64,000 nucleotides of DNA from Ptychodera flava (lineage: Eukaryota > Hemichordata > Enteropneusta > Ptychoderidae), in contig NC_091944.1 of assembly GCF_041260155.1 (NCBI RefSeq), positions 23,306,332 to 23,370,331 on the forward strand, given 5' to 3'. How positions within the stretch are numbered: position 1 is the first letter of the stretch; every line of letters starts with the position of its first letter. Positions 22,970-33,580 of the stretch are shown here, one piece after another. A program made the translations under genes and the position numbers. The notes beneath the pieces are model-generated. The model worked only from the letters and a program-made list of their open reading frames with translations, was not told where the DNA came from and did no database searches.

Positions 22970-22974
22970 CTAAT

Positions 22975-24910
22975 TATTTTACCTATACATAATACAAAGG
23001 CATACTGTGTATTAACTTTGTGTTATTTGCTACAGGTGCATGTTAGAAACTTGGAATAAACTTTTAAGAGAAAAAATATTGGGATCCTGTAGCTATAACA
23101 GTCATATTTTGAAGGGTACCGAAAATCACAGTATCATTCGTTTTTGTTAAACCTGTCTTCTTGTAAGTCTTCTGTTGAGCTTATTTTGAACATAACGAGG
23201 CCAATGGGGTACCATTAGAAAGTTAATTTACTCTTATTTAAAGTGATATGTTGCAATATGCAATATCTTCTATAGTTTTCATGAAATAAGATCAAAACTT
23301 ACCCCATACTCCAACGTTTTTGTCGCAAATTACCATCAAAACTAATCTCAAATTCTATCAATTGTTTTCCTAGACACATTACAAAAGGCAATTCTTTGTA
23401 TAAAATATATTTTATTTGGTACAGGGACATGTCAAAAATATGAGTTAGACTTTAAAGAGACAAAATATTGGTATTGAATGACTGTTACTGGCACGGTTTG
23501 AAGGGTACCGTGAAGTCAGAGTATTACCGACTCGCATATGTTTTTGTTAAATGTGTCGTCTTGTAAGTTTTCTGCTGAGCTTACTTTTACCATAGTCTAG
23601 ATTATGGGCTGCCATTGGAAAGACAATTTATTTGGCTTTAAAATGACATATTGTAATATGCTATATCTTCTATAGTTTTCAAGAAATAGGACCAAACCTT
23701 ACCCCATACCCCAGAGTTTTATGTCACAAATTACTGTCAAAACTAATCTTAAATTCTACCAATTATTTACCTAGACATTATACAAAGGGCAATGATTTGT
23801 ATAAAATTTGTTTTATTTGATACAGGTAAATGTTATTAAATTGAAATAAACTTTTAACAGAAAAATATCCAGATACTCTAGCTGTAACAGTCATATTTTG
23901 AATGGTACTTCAAAATCACAGTACTGCCAACTCGCATACATTTTTGTTAAACCTGTCTTCTTGTAAGTCTTCTACCGAGCTTACTTTTTAACATAATGTA
24001 GCAGGGTGGGCATCATTAGAAAGGTAATTTACTCTTCTTTAGAATAATATATTGCAATATGCAATATCTTATATAGTTTTCATGAAATAGGACCACAACT
24101 TACCCCATACCCCAAAGTTTTATATTCCAAATTACCGTCAAAACTAATCTCAAATTCTGACAACTATTGACCGGGACACAATATAAAGGGCAATGATTTG
24201 TATTAAATTTAGTATATTTGCTTTAGGTTTATGTTAGAAACTTGAAACGAACTTTTAACAGAAAAAATATTGTGATGGTGTAGCTGTAACAGTCATATTT
24301 TGAAGGGTACCACAAACTCACAGTATTGCCAACTCGTATACGTTTGGTTAAACCTGTCTTATTATAAGTCATCTGCTGAGCCTATTTTTTAATATAACCC
24401 AGCTATTGAGGTATCGTTAGAAAGGTAAATTTTTTCTTCTTTGATATGACATATTGAAATATATAATATCTTCTTAAGTATTCAGGAAATAAGACCAAAA
24501 CTTACCCCACACCCTAACTTTATATTGCAAATTATTATCACTACTAATCTCAAATTCTACCAAACTTTTACGTAGACATACTACAAAAGGCAATGATTTG
24601 TATGAAATCTGTTTTATTTGCTACAGAGACATGTTACAAATATTAGATAGACTTTTAACAGACAAAATATTGGGAATGAATGGTTGTTGCTGTCATGTTT
24701 TGAAGGGTACTGTAAAGTCTCAGTCTTGCCCACTCGTATGTGTTTTTGTTAAATGTGTCATCTTGTAAGTCATCTGCTGAGCTTACCTTTTACTGTAACT
24801 TATCTTGTAGGCTATCATTGGAAAGAAAATTTATTTTGCCTTAAAGTGACATATTGTAATATGAAATATCTTTAATAGTTTTCATGAAATAGGACCAGAC
24901 TTACCCCATA
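22975..24910 (+). repeat. tandem array of ~400-bp units, left arm
   Basis: The phrase TGTAACAGTCATATTTTGAA or a close variant marks each unit and recurs near 23092, 23480, 23881, 24282 and 24680, a spacing of about 390-400 bp. A further unit lies at about 17175 before the insertions. Each unit also contains TTCTATAGTTTTCATGAAAT and CTTACCCCATACCCC. No open frame is conserved between units. Units near 23881, 24282 and 24680 have no counterpart in the right arm. Confidence 0.85.
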
Positions 24911-25079
24911 TTCCAAATTCGCAAACTGCAAAGTTTTCGAACAGATGTAGTTTGCACATAAAACTAAGGGCTGGGTAAGTTTTTTGCCATTTCATTACAA
25001 CTTCAGATGATAATGCACTTTATCATATGCTAAAATAAAGAGTGATAAAAGCTTTGTAATGATACCCTATAATCTGCGT

Positions 25080-26400
25080 TACGGATAAAATAAAGGTGGC
25101 AGATAAATTTCATGGAAACTTGTTTAATAAAATTTCACGGGTTTCAGCAACACATATCCTGCTATCCTTCAAACTATGATGCTAACAGCCATTAAATCAC
25201 AATAATTATCCTGTTAATGGTATCTTTCATAGTTGGAAATGTCTCTGTAACAAATAAATAGGTTTCATACAAAGTTTGTCTTTTTTATAGAATTTATCGA
25301 AATTAAATGCTAGTTTTGACAGTAATATACAAGATAAAACTTTGGGGTATGGGGTAAGGTTTGGTCCTATTTCTTGTGAAAACTATAGAAGATATTAGCA
25401 TATTACAATATGTCATTTTAAAGCCAAATAAATTGTCTTTCCAATGGCAGCCCATAATCTAGACTATGGTAAAAAGTAAGCTCAGCAGAAAACTTACAAG
25501 ACGACACATTTAACAAAAACATATGCGAGTCGGTAATACTCTGACTTCACGGTACCCTTCAAACCGTGCCAGTAACAGTCATTCAATACCAATATTTTGT
25601 CTCTTTAAAGTCTAACTCATATTTTTGACATGTCCCTGTACCAAATAAAATATATTTTATTCAAAGAATTGCCTTTTGTAATGTGTCTAGGAAATAATTG
25701 GTAGAATTTGAGATTAGTTTTGATGGTAATTTGCGACATAAAACGTTTGAGTATGGGGTAAGTTTTGATCTTATTTCATGAAAACTATAGAAGATATTGC
25801 ATATTGCAACATATCACTTTAAAGAAGAGTAAATTAACTTTCTAATGGTACCCCATTGGCCTCGTTATGTTCAAAATAAGCTCAACAGAAGACTTATAAG
25901 AAGACAGGTTTAACAAAAACGAATGCGAGTCAGTAATACTGTGATTTTTCAGTACCATTCAAAATATGACTGTTACAGCTACAGGATTCCAATATTTTTT
26001 CTCTTAAAAGTTTATTCCAAGTTTCTAACATGTACCTGTAGCAAATAACACAAAGTTAATACACAGTATTGCCCTTTGTATTATGTATAGGTAAATAATT
26101 GGTGGAATTTAGATTAGTTTTGACAGTAATTTGTGACATAAAACTTTGGGGTATGGGGTAAATTATGGCCTTATTTCATGAAAACTATAGAAGATATTGC
26201 ATATTGCTATATACCATTTTCAAGAAGAATAAATCACCTTTCTAATGATACCCCATAACCTAGGTCATATTAAACAGTAAGCTCAGCAGATCACGTACAA
26301 GAAGACAGGTTTGACAAAAATCCACGTGGGTCACAAAATCGTGATTTTGTGGTACCCTTCAAAACATGACCGTAACAGCTATTGAGTCCCTATATTTTGT
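25080..26400 (-). repeat. tandem array of ~400-bp units, right arm (inverted)
   Basis: The same unit in inverse orientation is marked near 26350, 25951 and 25551, with a diverged one near 25170. By wording, the 25551 unit matches the left unit near 23480, 25951 matches 23092, and 26350 matches 17175. Confidence 0.85.
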
Positions 26401-28139
26401 CTGTTAAAATCCCATTTCTTATTCTAGGGATCCCAAGGCTTCTGAAAATTACAGGTTTGTTATCCTGTGGGGTGAGGGGGAGGTTCACGTAGACGCCCCT
26501 TCTAGCCTCGGCCTAATAGATTGTTAGTAATGCTTGCTGTATATAAAGTAAGACAAGGAGGCAAAGACAATTTTCCAAATACGCCTTAACAAAATTATAT
26601 TATAGAAAAATTTTTAAAATGAAATTATAACAATAGACAGTCGTCAATAATCTATTTACTTGAAGGAGAAATGGCAATATGACTATGTGTGCACGTTTTC
26701 GAGTCTTGTTTTTAAGGCTGTGCATTAGTTCATTGCATAACAATAAAATGCCCATTCACGATATACCAGTGTAGCAAAACTTGCTATTTTAGTGACTAAA
26801 GACAATAATGCATGGTAAATACCCAATTTTGACATTTATTTTCTTCTTCAGCACATTGCAATTAGTAAATAACATCCATAAATGTGTTTGATTGCTTCAT
26901 AAGGAGGAAAGAATAGTTATCGTATTTTCTTCCGGTTAAAAATACTGAATTACCAGAAAAATCGATTAAAGTTATCCAATTCTATGACGTCATATTTTTT
27001 CACTGAAACTTTATGCATTTTAGAAAGAACAGTATCTAAGCTTTCTAAAACTATAAGGTATATGGCATTTCAAGCCAGTTTACTTCATCAAGGAAAGAAT
27101 GTTGTACCCCTACCCCTAGCTTTTGCACACCCCATACAGATACACGCAATTCAAAATTGACTCAAGAGAAGTAGTGTATAGTTAAATATCTAATGTTAAC
27201 ACTTTTTTTCTTGTTTAATATGTGAGAATTAATAATTCAAACACAAAAAGCTGTCAAAATTTTGCTTAATAACAAGTAAATCACAATTGTTACATGGTAT
27301 TTTGGGTAAAAAATTTCAAATTTGTCAAAAAAATTCATTTTAAAGTCGTCCTATTCTATGTACACAAATTAATTTTGCTAAAGTTGGTGTTCGTCATGAA
27401 GAACAGAATCTCAGCTTTCCACAAATGTATGGTTTGTGCTATTTCATGCTAGTTTACTCAATGTAGGGGAGGATATAGTACCCCTACCCCTACTCATTTT
27501 TCGCCATTTTTTGCGGTACATGCAAATCAAAAACCAGCCCAGATAGGTAGTGCATCCCAAAATATCCAATGTTAACATCTTTTTTCTTGTTCAGCAGGTC
27601 CTAAAGAACAAAAAAATACCCAAGAAGTAGGGATGTGGGGGGGGGGGGTGCACGGTGGGCCCACCAGCCCACGGACTAATAGCAGAAGCAGCTAGTCTCA
27701 CTTAGTTTGAGCAGGTCTGTTAATATGTAACAGTTCATAAACAATGACAGGAATTGACTCAAGGTCAGTAGAGTAGCCTGTTTCAGTCACTGGCACGCCA
27801 CCACTCTAGCACATTTGCAGGATTTCCCTTTTTCTTACCTCATTGCACATTTTGACACTGACATGTTCATTTGAACAACGTCACATTCAACCCCTGCATC
27901 TGCCTGTACACCAAATACTGAGATGGTAGCTTTGGCGGTATGGGACATACATCCGCACATACATACCCACATACATACATCAGACATACATACGCCACCG
28001 ACTCACCATATAAGCTCTTTTTGGTATTTATATACATAACAAATATGAGCTAAAATAAAATAGAACGCATTATCAGAGAAACATCATAAAAGTAGAAAAA
28101 GACAGCTTGAACAAAAATAGAAAGAAAGAACGCCACAAA

Positions 28140-28620
28140 CAATACAGTAGTCATTATAACAACATATAGCCCGTACATTGAAACGACAAAAATCAAGCAA
28201 GCCCTGACAGAAAACTAGAGTGATCTTGAAAAAGACGAAACACTAAGAAAAAGGTTCTAAAATCAACCAATAATCGCATATATAAGCACCAGACTTCACA
28301 AAAGCGACAACAGGTCGAACTCAGGTTCACACGAACCTACATAAACACAACAAGACCAAACAGTAGACATTCCAGCTTCCCTACTTGACCAACAAATGTA
28401 AGTGGAACAACATGCTAGCAAATAAAAACAATCAACCATTCAACACATCTCACCAATCAAGAACGAATTTTAAGCGACTGATGAAGAAACTCTGTTTTTG
28501 AAACGTAGCGCCAAAGGATAGCAGTGTCACACTAGTCTTTCCGCTCCAGTGCGGAGTAATATCAAGAGACGTAGATACGGGTACGTCTCGCCATGGTTAA
28601 ACAACATTTTACATAAAACA
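28140..28620 (+). mobile_element. Penelope-like element terminal segment, right arm
   Basis: This is the inverted counterpart of 11390-11830 plus 14150-14275. It carries the 3' untranslated or terminal-repeat part of the Penelope-like element, including the hammerhead-like motif, but none of the RT coding blocks present in the left arm between 11835 and 14140. The RT-bearing segment was therefore either gained by the left arm or lost from this one. Confidence 0.65.
28473..28515 (+). ncRNA. hammerhead-ribozyme-like motif of the Penelope-like element
   Basis: CTGATGA (28478-28484) is followed by a stem II AGAAAC/GUUUUU with a UCU loop, then GAAAC (28500-28504), then CGUAGCG, which can form the two-base-pair stem III seen in minimal Penelope hammerheads. 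The expected cleavage triplet would be GUC; here it reads GCC, which would impair cleavage. Stem I pairing is weak in the sequence I can see. The motif occurs where Penelope-like terminal repeats are known to carry hammerheads. Activity is doubtful. Confidence 0.5.
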
Positions 28621-29080
28621 GCCAAACATGATATACACTTATATTATACACAATTTCATATACAAAACGCAAACAACCCAAATATGAACGATGTGTGGAG
28701 TTGCTTTCCCTTTACAACCTAACCTCGGATATTGTGAAAATCCACATGAGCAACATGTTCCGGACGAAGAATGTGACAGTGATTATTTTAAATAAATGTA
28801 TAAATATGCATATTATGGGACTTATGATCACTTGCCAATAATCAAGATATGGTACGTGGATTCCTAAACCACTAAAACATGGTGGTAGACACAGACATCA
28901 CTAGTCTAGGTTTAATATTTAAGTAGTTATGGCCATTGTCAGTATATGGCGGCCATCTTGGACGCCATCTTGAAAATGACACGTTTCCGGTGGCCAGATT
29001 TTGGTAGACTTTTACTATGTTATTAAGCACATTTGACCCTATAGAAAACCGTTGAGAAACCTTTTGTAGCAATTTTTTTA

Positions 29081-29888
29081 GGGTAGGGTGTTTTTTTTTC
29101 ATAAATGCATCCGACGGTCAAAAAACTAACCCACACTGACCCTATAGTTTATGTCTTACCTGCTTCACTGGTAACGGCACACACATTTCCTGATGGAAAG
29201 CAAATTCATTACTCTTTCCCAATGTCTTCATTATCAGCAAATTTTTTCATAAATATGGCGGTCGTTTTTCAATGAAGAATGATTTTCCTTAAACCGGTAG
29301 AAAAAGGTTGTAAAATATTTTGATTGATTATTGTACGATAGGTTGCAATTGAAGTGGAATGTCATCTAATGCAAATCTGTACGTGATCTACAACAAATAT
29401 GATATGTGAATTTGGAAAGTAGCGTCATATTGATGCTTGGCAGACAGTATATCGAATAATAAAGCTATCTTCTCGTGATCACTATGATTTTAAATGATCT
29501 AATTTTAATATATGCGAGTCTGAAAATTTCATTAGTTTTTTAAGAAAGTGTGATTAAGATCAGACCAAGGTGTATGCATTGAAAAATATGAAACTTGTCG
29601 GTTAAACCGTTCTTGAAGAAAAAGGTATCTTAGATTTGAATTTACTTTACCGAATTTGCAAGAAGGACTGAATACAAATTGCTATTTGCATTTTTTATCG
29701 ATGTGTACCGGATGAAAAAGTGCAGATTATTCACCAAGTTATTGATGGTTCACAAGCAAGATTTACGCTCTATGAAACGCAGTTACTTTTGGTTTGCACT
29801 TAGTTGGATTTTGTCCAGTTAGGGGGTCAGGCCGAGTTGTTTCAGGATAACACGCTTAACAATTAAGGAAATTAGGAATGCACGTGCT
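29081..29888. other. 5' flank of the sulfotransferase gene
   Basis: The sequence is AT-rich with no repeat recognised. GTTGTTTCAG at about 29835-29845 could be a splice acceptor, placing the start codon 44 bases into an exon and implying a 5' untranslated intron. No promoter can be assigned. Confidence 0.35.
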
Positions 29889-31160
29889 ATGACAATCAAA
29901 AGAAAGCGTACGTTACATAGTCACTTTAAGGAAATATTTCTCTGCTTTTCAATTCACACAGTGCAAAGGTATGTTGGCGTAACCATACTGGTAGCCGTAT
30001 TGATGATCACTACACCATATTATTATTCAATGTGGACCAAACGTTCAGAGGAGAGATTTCGTGTTCAACCTTCCGGTCAAAACAAGCCACATCCAGCTCC
30101 CAAGTCATCCAAAAAACAAACCGGAGCAGCGATTGAAGGCAACAGAGAATCTATTGAAGCCTCAGTCAATTCAGAGACATTTACAAAGGATACATCGTCC
30201 AAAAAAGCTGACTCGATTCGAAGTGACGCCCAGACGAGTTTACTTATAATTGGACGTATGTCTTCCGCTTCTTCTGCAACCGGCATGCTATTTTCTAAAC
30301 GAGATGATACTTTCTACGTTGGAGAGCCGGGACACATGCTGTGCAAAACAGTATTTCACAAACACACATACATTGACAGTGCCGATTACCTCGAGGAAAT
30401 GCAGCCACAGCTCTGCCAGTTTCTAGGAGATATGTTTAGCTGTGATTTTTCCTCGCATGGTTACTATGTGGATCAACTGAATCTAAAAGGAGTCCATCCA
30501 GGTCGGAGAAGCTTTAGAAATCTGAATTATCCAATAACTACAGCTGTACTATCGAAATTCTGTCGATCAAAACAAATAATCATAGCCAAAGTTCTTCGCT
30601 TCAGTGACATTACGCCATGCCTACTCACTTTTCAGAAGTACAATGTTAAATTTGTATTTTTGGCTCGAGACCCCAGGGGGCTGATCACCTCTCGACTACG
30701 TCGATGGGGACCCATTTTGGCAAATCTAAATAATGAAGAAAGCGATAAATACTTTCCCGTTGCAAAAATAGTGAAAGACCACTGTTCATGGTTAGACAAG
30801 GTGTTTAATTTACTAAAGGATGGTCCAAAGTGGTTTAGGGAGAACTCCATGTTGGTTCGTTTTGATGATAAGTGTCTGTTCCCCGGAACCATCGACCAGG
30901 CAATCTATGACTTCGTCGGCATCGCTGCGCCCTCTCCAAGCTCCCCGATTTACCAAAGCCACAATGAATCAGCAAGAAACTGGCTGATTACCCATAGCTA
31001 TGAGAGAATGAGAGAATTACAAGATTACTGTCCAGAACATATATACAATGAATTTGGATGGTTGGTGATCAATAATAAGAAGGAATTTGAGAAGGCGAAG
31101 AATTCTTGGTACCGACCAATGCCAAGGGATGAAATCATACCGAACTATAATCTACCCTAA
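29889..31160 (+). CDS. carbohydrate sulfotransferase (CHST1/3-like, Golgi type II membrane enzyme)
   Basis: An intronless frame of 423 residues with ATG in the context GTGCTATGA. A membrane anchor lies at residues 28-46 (YVGVTILVAVLMI), followed by a Lys/Ser-rich stem to about 115. The enzyme domain shows a divergent 5'-phosphosulfate-binding site, IGRMSSASSATGMLF (121-135), then FYVGEPGH (142-149), and a clear 3'-phosphate-binding site, KFVFLARDPRGLITSR (254-269). The C-terminal NWLITHSYERMRELQDYCPE then EFGWLVI follows the pattern at the end of GlcNAc/Gal/GalNAc 6-O-sulfotransferases. Such enzymes move sulfate from PAPS to carbohydrate in the Golgi lumen; the acceptor sugar cannot be told from sequence. 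Length and layout fit the family. The 5' loop lacks the usual R-T/S-G-S, so specificity or activity may differ. A decayed copy lies at 38480-39027. Confidence 0.88.
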   Translation: MTIKRKRTLHSHFKEIFLCFSIHTVQRYVGVTILVAVLMITTPYYYSMWTKRSEERFRVQPSGQNKPHPAPKSSKKQTGAAIEGNRESIEASVNSETFTKDTSSKKADSIRSDAQTSLLIIGRMSSASSATGMLFSKRDDTFYVGEPGHMLCKTVFHKHTYIDSADYLEEMQPQLCQFLGDMFSCDFSSHGYYVDQLNLKGVHPGRRSFRNLNYPITTAVLSKFCRSKQIIIAKVLRFSDITPCLLTFQKYNVKFVFLARDPRGLITSRLRRWGPILANLNNEESDKYFPVAKIVKDHCSWLDKVFNLLKDGPKWFRENSMLVRFDDKCLFPGTIDQAIYDFVGIAAPSPSSPIYQSHNESARNWLITHSYERMRELQDYCPEHIYNEFGWLVINNKKEFEKAKNSWYRPMPRDEIIPNYNLP

Positions 31161-32205
31161 TTTGTCAATATCTTGTTAAGGATAGCTGTTCCTGCCACCA
31201 GAGTCATCTCATTTTAGCCACATCTGTTCTGTTAGCTTTGTTGTCACTACGAATTATTACTACTCCTAAGGCAGAGCTGCACGGCACCAACACATTTTGT
31301 TCAAAGCAATATTTCTCATCAAAGATGACCAGGACCCACCACCCCCTTATAGTATATATTTTCAAAAAGCAGTGATGTTGAAATTTAGTAGGGTAGCAAC
31401 ACTTTACTTTGAGGTCTAAGCGGTTAGATGATTGTTATAGAAAACCTAAATTTTGGTATCAATCATAAATAAATTTAAGTACAAAACTTAATGGTATTTT
31501 CTGAAAGTGAATGTTTCGCTTGAAAAACGAGTATATATTATAGAACAAACGACTATCTTTGTATATCTGTCCTCATTTTACAATGGCAGGGGTTGAAAGA
31601 CTGCCAATAAAATACAGTGATTAAAATTATGGTAAGCAAAGCTGAACTATCTGTAATTGATAATGTAATAATCTAATTGTCAAACAAAACATTTTACCTA
31701 GGCAGAATGGAGTTAAGTAGAGTTAAGTTGCTTTTAAGTCTAAAATTGGGGAAAAAGACAAGCCAGGTAATCGGGTATTTAGCATAAATTTGGATACATT
31801 TACACTTCTTTCTCACCCAACTTATGACTGCTTGACAAGCTCCAAGGTGAACCCAACAAATATTTCAATCTTTGTTTCACAAATTACTTAACATTTACTG
31901 AATCTTTGGCTGAGCTAAATAGCTGTGCGACGCCATCTCAAAATTTACAGCATGCTTGATGTCGTCTTCTCATTGTCTTTATAGCCTGGTATGACATAGA
32001 CTCTCGTGTGTTTTTCCATTTAATGTCACATTATCGTTCACAGCATATTAGATGGTAATGATAGTTCCGTCACCAATCAGGTTGCATAATCACTTAATTA
32101 TAAAACGCCAGAAATACTGTCTGAATCTTAGTTTAGCGATTCATTAACCGTTTTAATCAGTTTGTCTTATGTACGATAGCAGGTAAAATGTTCGAATGCT
32201 TCATG
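31161..32205 (+). other. 3' flank of the sulfotransferase gene
   Basis: Presumed 3' untranslated sequence. AATAAA-like hexamers occur near 31466 and 31607. The end (about 32083-32205) is duplicated at 39099-39228 downstream of the pseudogene copy, showing that the duplication took gene and flank together. Confidence 0.5.
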
Positions 32206-32207
32206 AA

Positions 32208-32208
32208 C

Positions 32209-32272
<64 letters not shown>

Positions 32273-32303
32273 AATCATTATCATCATCATCATCATCATC
32301 ATT
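32208..32303. repeat. (ATC)n microsatellite
   Basis: About 30 ATC units with one ATA interruption. It abuts the 3' end of the minus-strand LINE remnant, so it probably began as that element's GAT-type 3' tail. Confidence 0.9.
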
Positions 32304-33165
32304 TTATTGTCATATTTAAGCGTTAAGAATCATAATACAATTCAAATTCCGCAGAATACAGTGACAATAAGGAGCTAGGAATACAGCCATGCGATAGTCG
32401 AGCCTAGCCCCGTGAACTCATTTGTACATTGCATTATAAAAAGCTATTACGGGCTGCTGTCTAATAAATGATACATGTAATTTTGTGAAGAGAAGATAGT
32501 AACTGTGACAGTAAAAAAAACTGATTACAGATAGAATTCGTTTCACCTTCGCATTCGACCAGATAAATAAGCACATTAATACATAGTAAGACATTCTCTA
32601 TAGTCTCCCAGGGCTTTTGTGAACTTATATCTAGATGTTTTATTTTTAATAGAATTCGGTAATGTGTTCCATAGTTTTGCACCTGTGTAAGAGATTGAAG
32701 ATTGACCTGCAGATGTATACATTCTAGGCAAAACTAAATTCAGGTCCACCTTTTGGCGGGTATCGTAGCAATGGTTTACAATATGAAAATAATCTGATTA
32801 GTTGTGAGGAATATTTTGGTGGAGTAACTCAAACATAAAAGTACAGACTAGCAACTTGTAGAGCTTATGAACATCCAAAATACGTAAATTGTAGAACAAA
32901 GGTAAAGATGGCTCTCTAAATTTAGAGAATGTTATACTACGCATACACATTTTCTGAGTGATATAAATTGGATTAAGATACGATGCAAATGTATTCCCCA
33001 TACTTCTAAGCCATATATTACATGGGGTTGAATAAATGATACATAGAGCAAAGTGAGGATATTTTGTGGTACAACTTGTCTTAATCTAAATAATATTCCA
33101 GCCTTCTTTCTTATCATCGTGTTTACCTCTGAAATGGGATATGCCAATTGTAGGCGATGAATTAC
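32304..33165 (-). mobile_element. 5'-truncated CR1/L2-like LINE remnant
   Basis: Two minus-strand frames (33147-32932 and 33001-32798) join into the post-catalytic part of a LINE RT: IRKKAGILFRLRQVVPQNIL, LLYVSFIQPHVIYGLEVWG, NTFASYLNPIYITQK, then FSKFREPSLPLFYNLRILDV. The order and wording parallel the plus-strand remnant at 2577-3026, so they belong to related families. Frameshifts and 5' truncation make it dead. The (GAT)n tail lies at 32208-32303, exactly at the point where the duplicated sulfotransferase flank is interrupted. Confidence 0.75.
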
Positions 33166-33415
33166 TTTTCATTTCTACTTTTAAACAACAATGCCTCAAT
33201 ATCGGTAGCCAACTATGGTCAAGTGACCTGGCCAATTCTTTAAAGCTGGAGTCATATCGTGTTTTTAAAATATTTCGACTTCTGAAAAGTATTTGAGTTG
33301 TGTAAATTTTGAAATATTTAGGTTAGGTCTTTTAGAGTTAGGCTTTCGAACCATAACCTGCTTACTTAAAGTGGCCGTTTTTAAGGTTTAGCTAGAGAGA
33401 AAGTATATGCAAGTT
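33150..33415 (+). mobile_element. LINE C-terminal fragment, second copy of 41090-41390
   Basis: This segment (GGCGATGAATTACTTTTCAT onward) repeats 41098-41385 with scattered differences and several frame-breaking changes. The better copy encodes a LINE C-terminus (see 40385-41540). Confidence 0.75.
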
Positions 33416-33454
33416 ATGTACTTTGCAATGTGTTGAAACTGAATTTCATCATGT

Positions 33455-33520
33455 ATTGCGTACGTACGTACGTACATACGTATGTATGTATGTATGTATG
33501 TATGTATGTATGTATCTATG

Positions 33521-33580
<60 letters not shown>
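33455..33580. repeat. compound (TACG)n-(TATG)n-(TA)n microsatellite
   Basis: GTACGTACGT, then TATGTATG, then a TA run, in continuous succession. Confidence 0.95.

Larger units (their letters stand above)
17461..22972. mobile_element. composite insertion: 21-bp inverted-repeat element plus terminal hairpin, itself split by the Gypsy element
   Basis: A perfect 21-bp inverted repeat lies at 17459-17479 and 22795-22815 (core CACATGCACAAGCCAAG). Removing the Gypsy element leaves a body of about 0.7 kb, and a 152-bp hairpin (22818-22969) follows directly. The opposite arm at about 26090-26102 reads uninterrupted CCAATTATTTACC, so the whole block is an insertion flanked by AATTAT. The body is CpG-rich and unlike its AT-rich surroundings. 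It includes ACATGGCGGCCGATG (22261-22275), which looks like a start-codon context, and short frames such as 22100-22399 without a recognised domain. The layout is reminiscent of non-autonomous Helentron-type elements (paired subterminal inverted repeats, 3' hairpin). Two successive insertions are an alternative. Confidence 0.5.
10895..24990. repeat. left arm of an ~18-kb imperfect palindrome
   Basis: Sequence from about 10895 onward matches the reverse complement of sequence ending about 29080. I traced matching blocks at 10900-11110 with 28870-29080, 11390-11830 with 28170-28620, 14155-14290 with 28020-28165, 14290-15012 with 27310-28020, 16250-17458 with 26095-27300, and 22975-23800 with 25400-26090. 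Over about 110 bases compared by eye (17171-17280 with 26285-26400) only a few positions differ. The left arm is about 10 kb longer because of insertions and expansions annotated separately. The outer boundary near 10895 has no obvious target duplication with the right boundary. Confidence 0.85.
25080..29080. repeat. right arm of the ~18-kb imperfect palindrome (compact arm)
   Basis: This arm is the inverted counterpart of 10895-24990 and is largely free of the insertions in the left arm. It therefore preserves probable pre-insertion sites: near 27300-27310 for the Harbinger-like element, and near 26090-26102 for the insertion that now contains the Gypsy element. A spacer of roughly 24910-25080 separates the arms. 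Confidence 0.85.

Noticed and set aside
32196..32378. Poly-isoleucine frame
   Set aside because: Translation of the ATC microsatellite.
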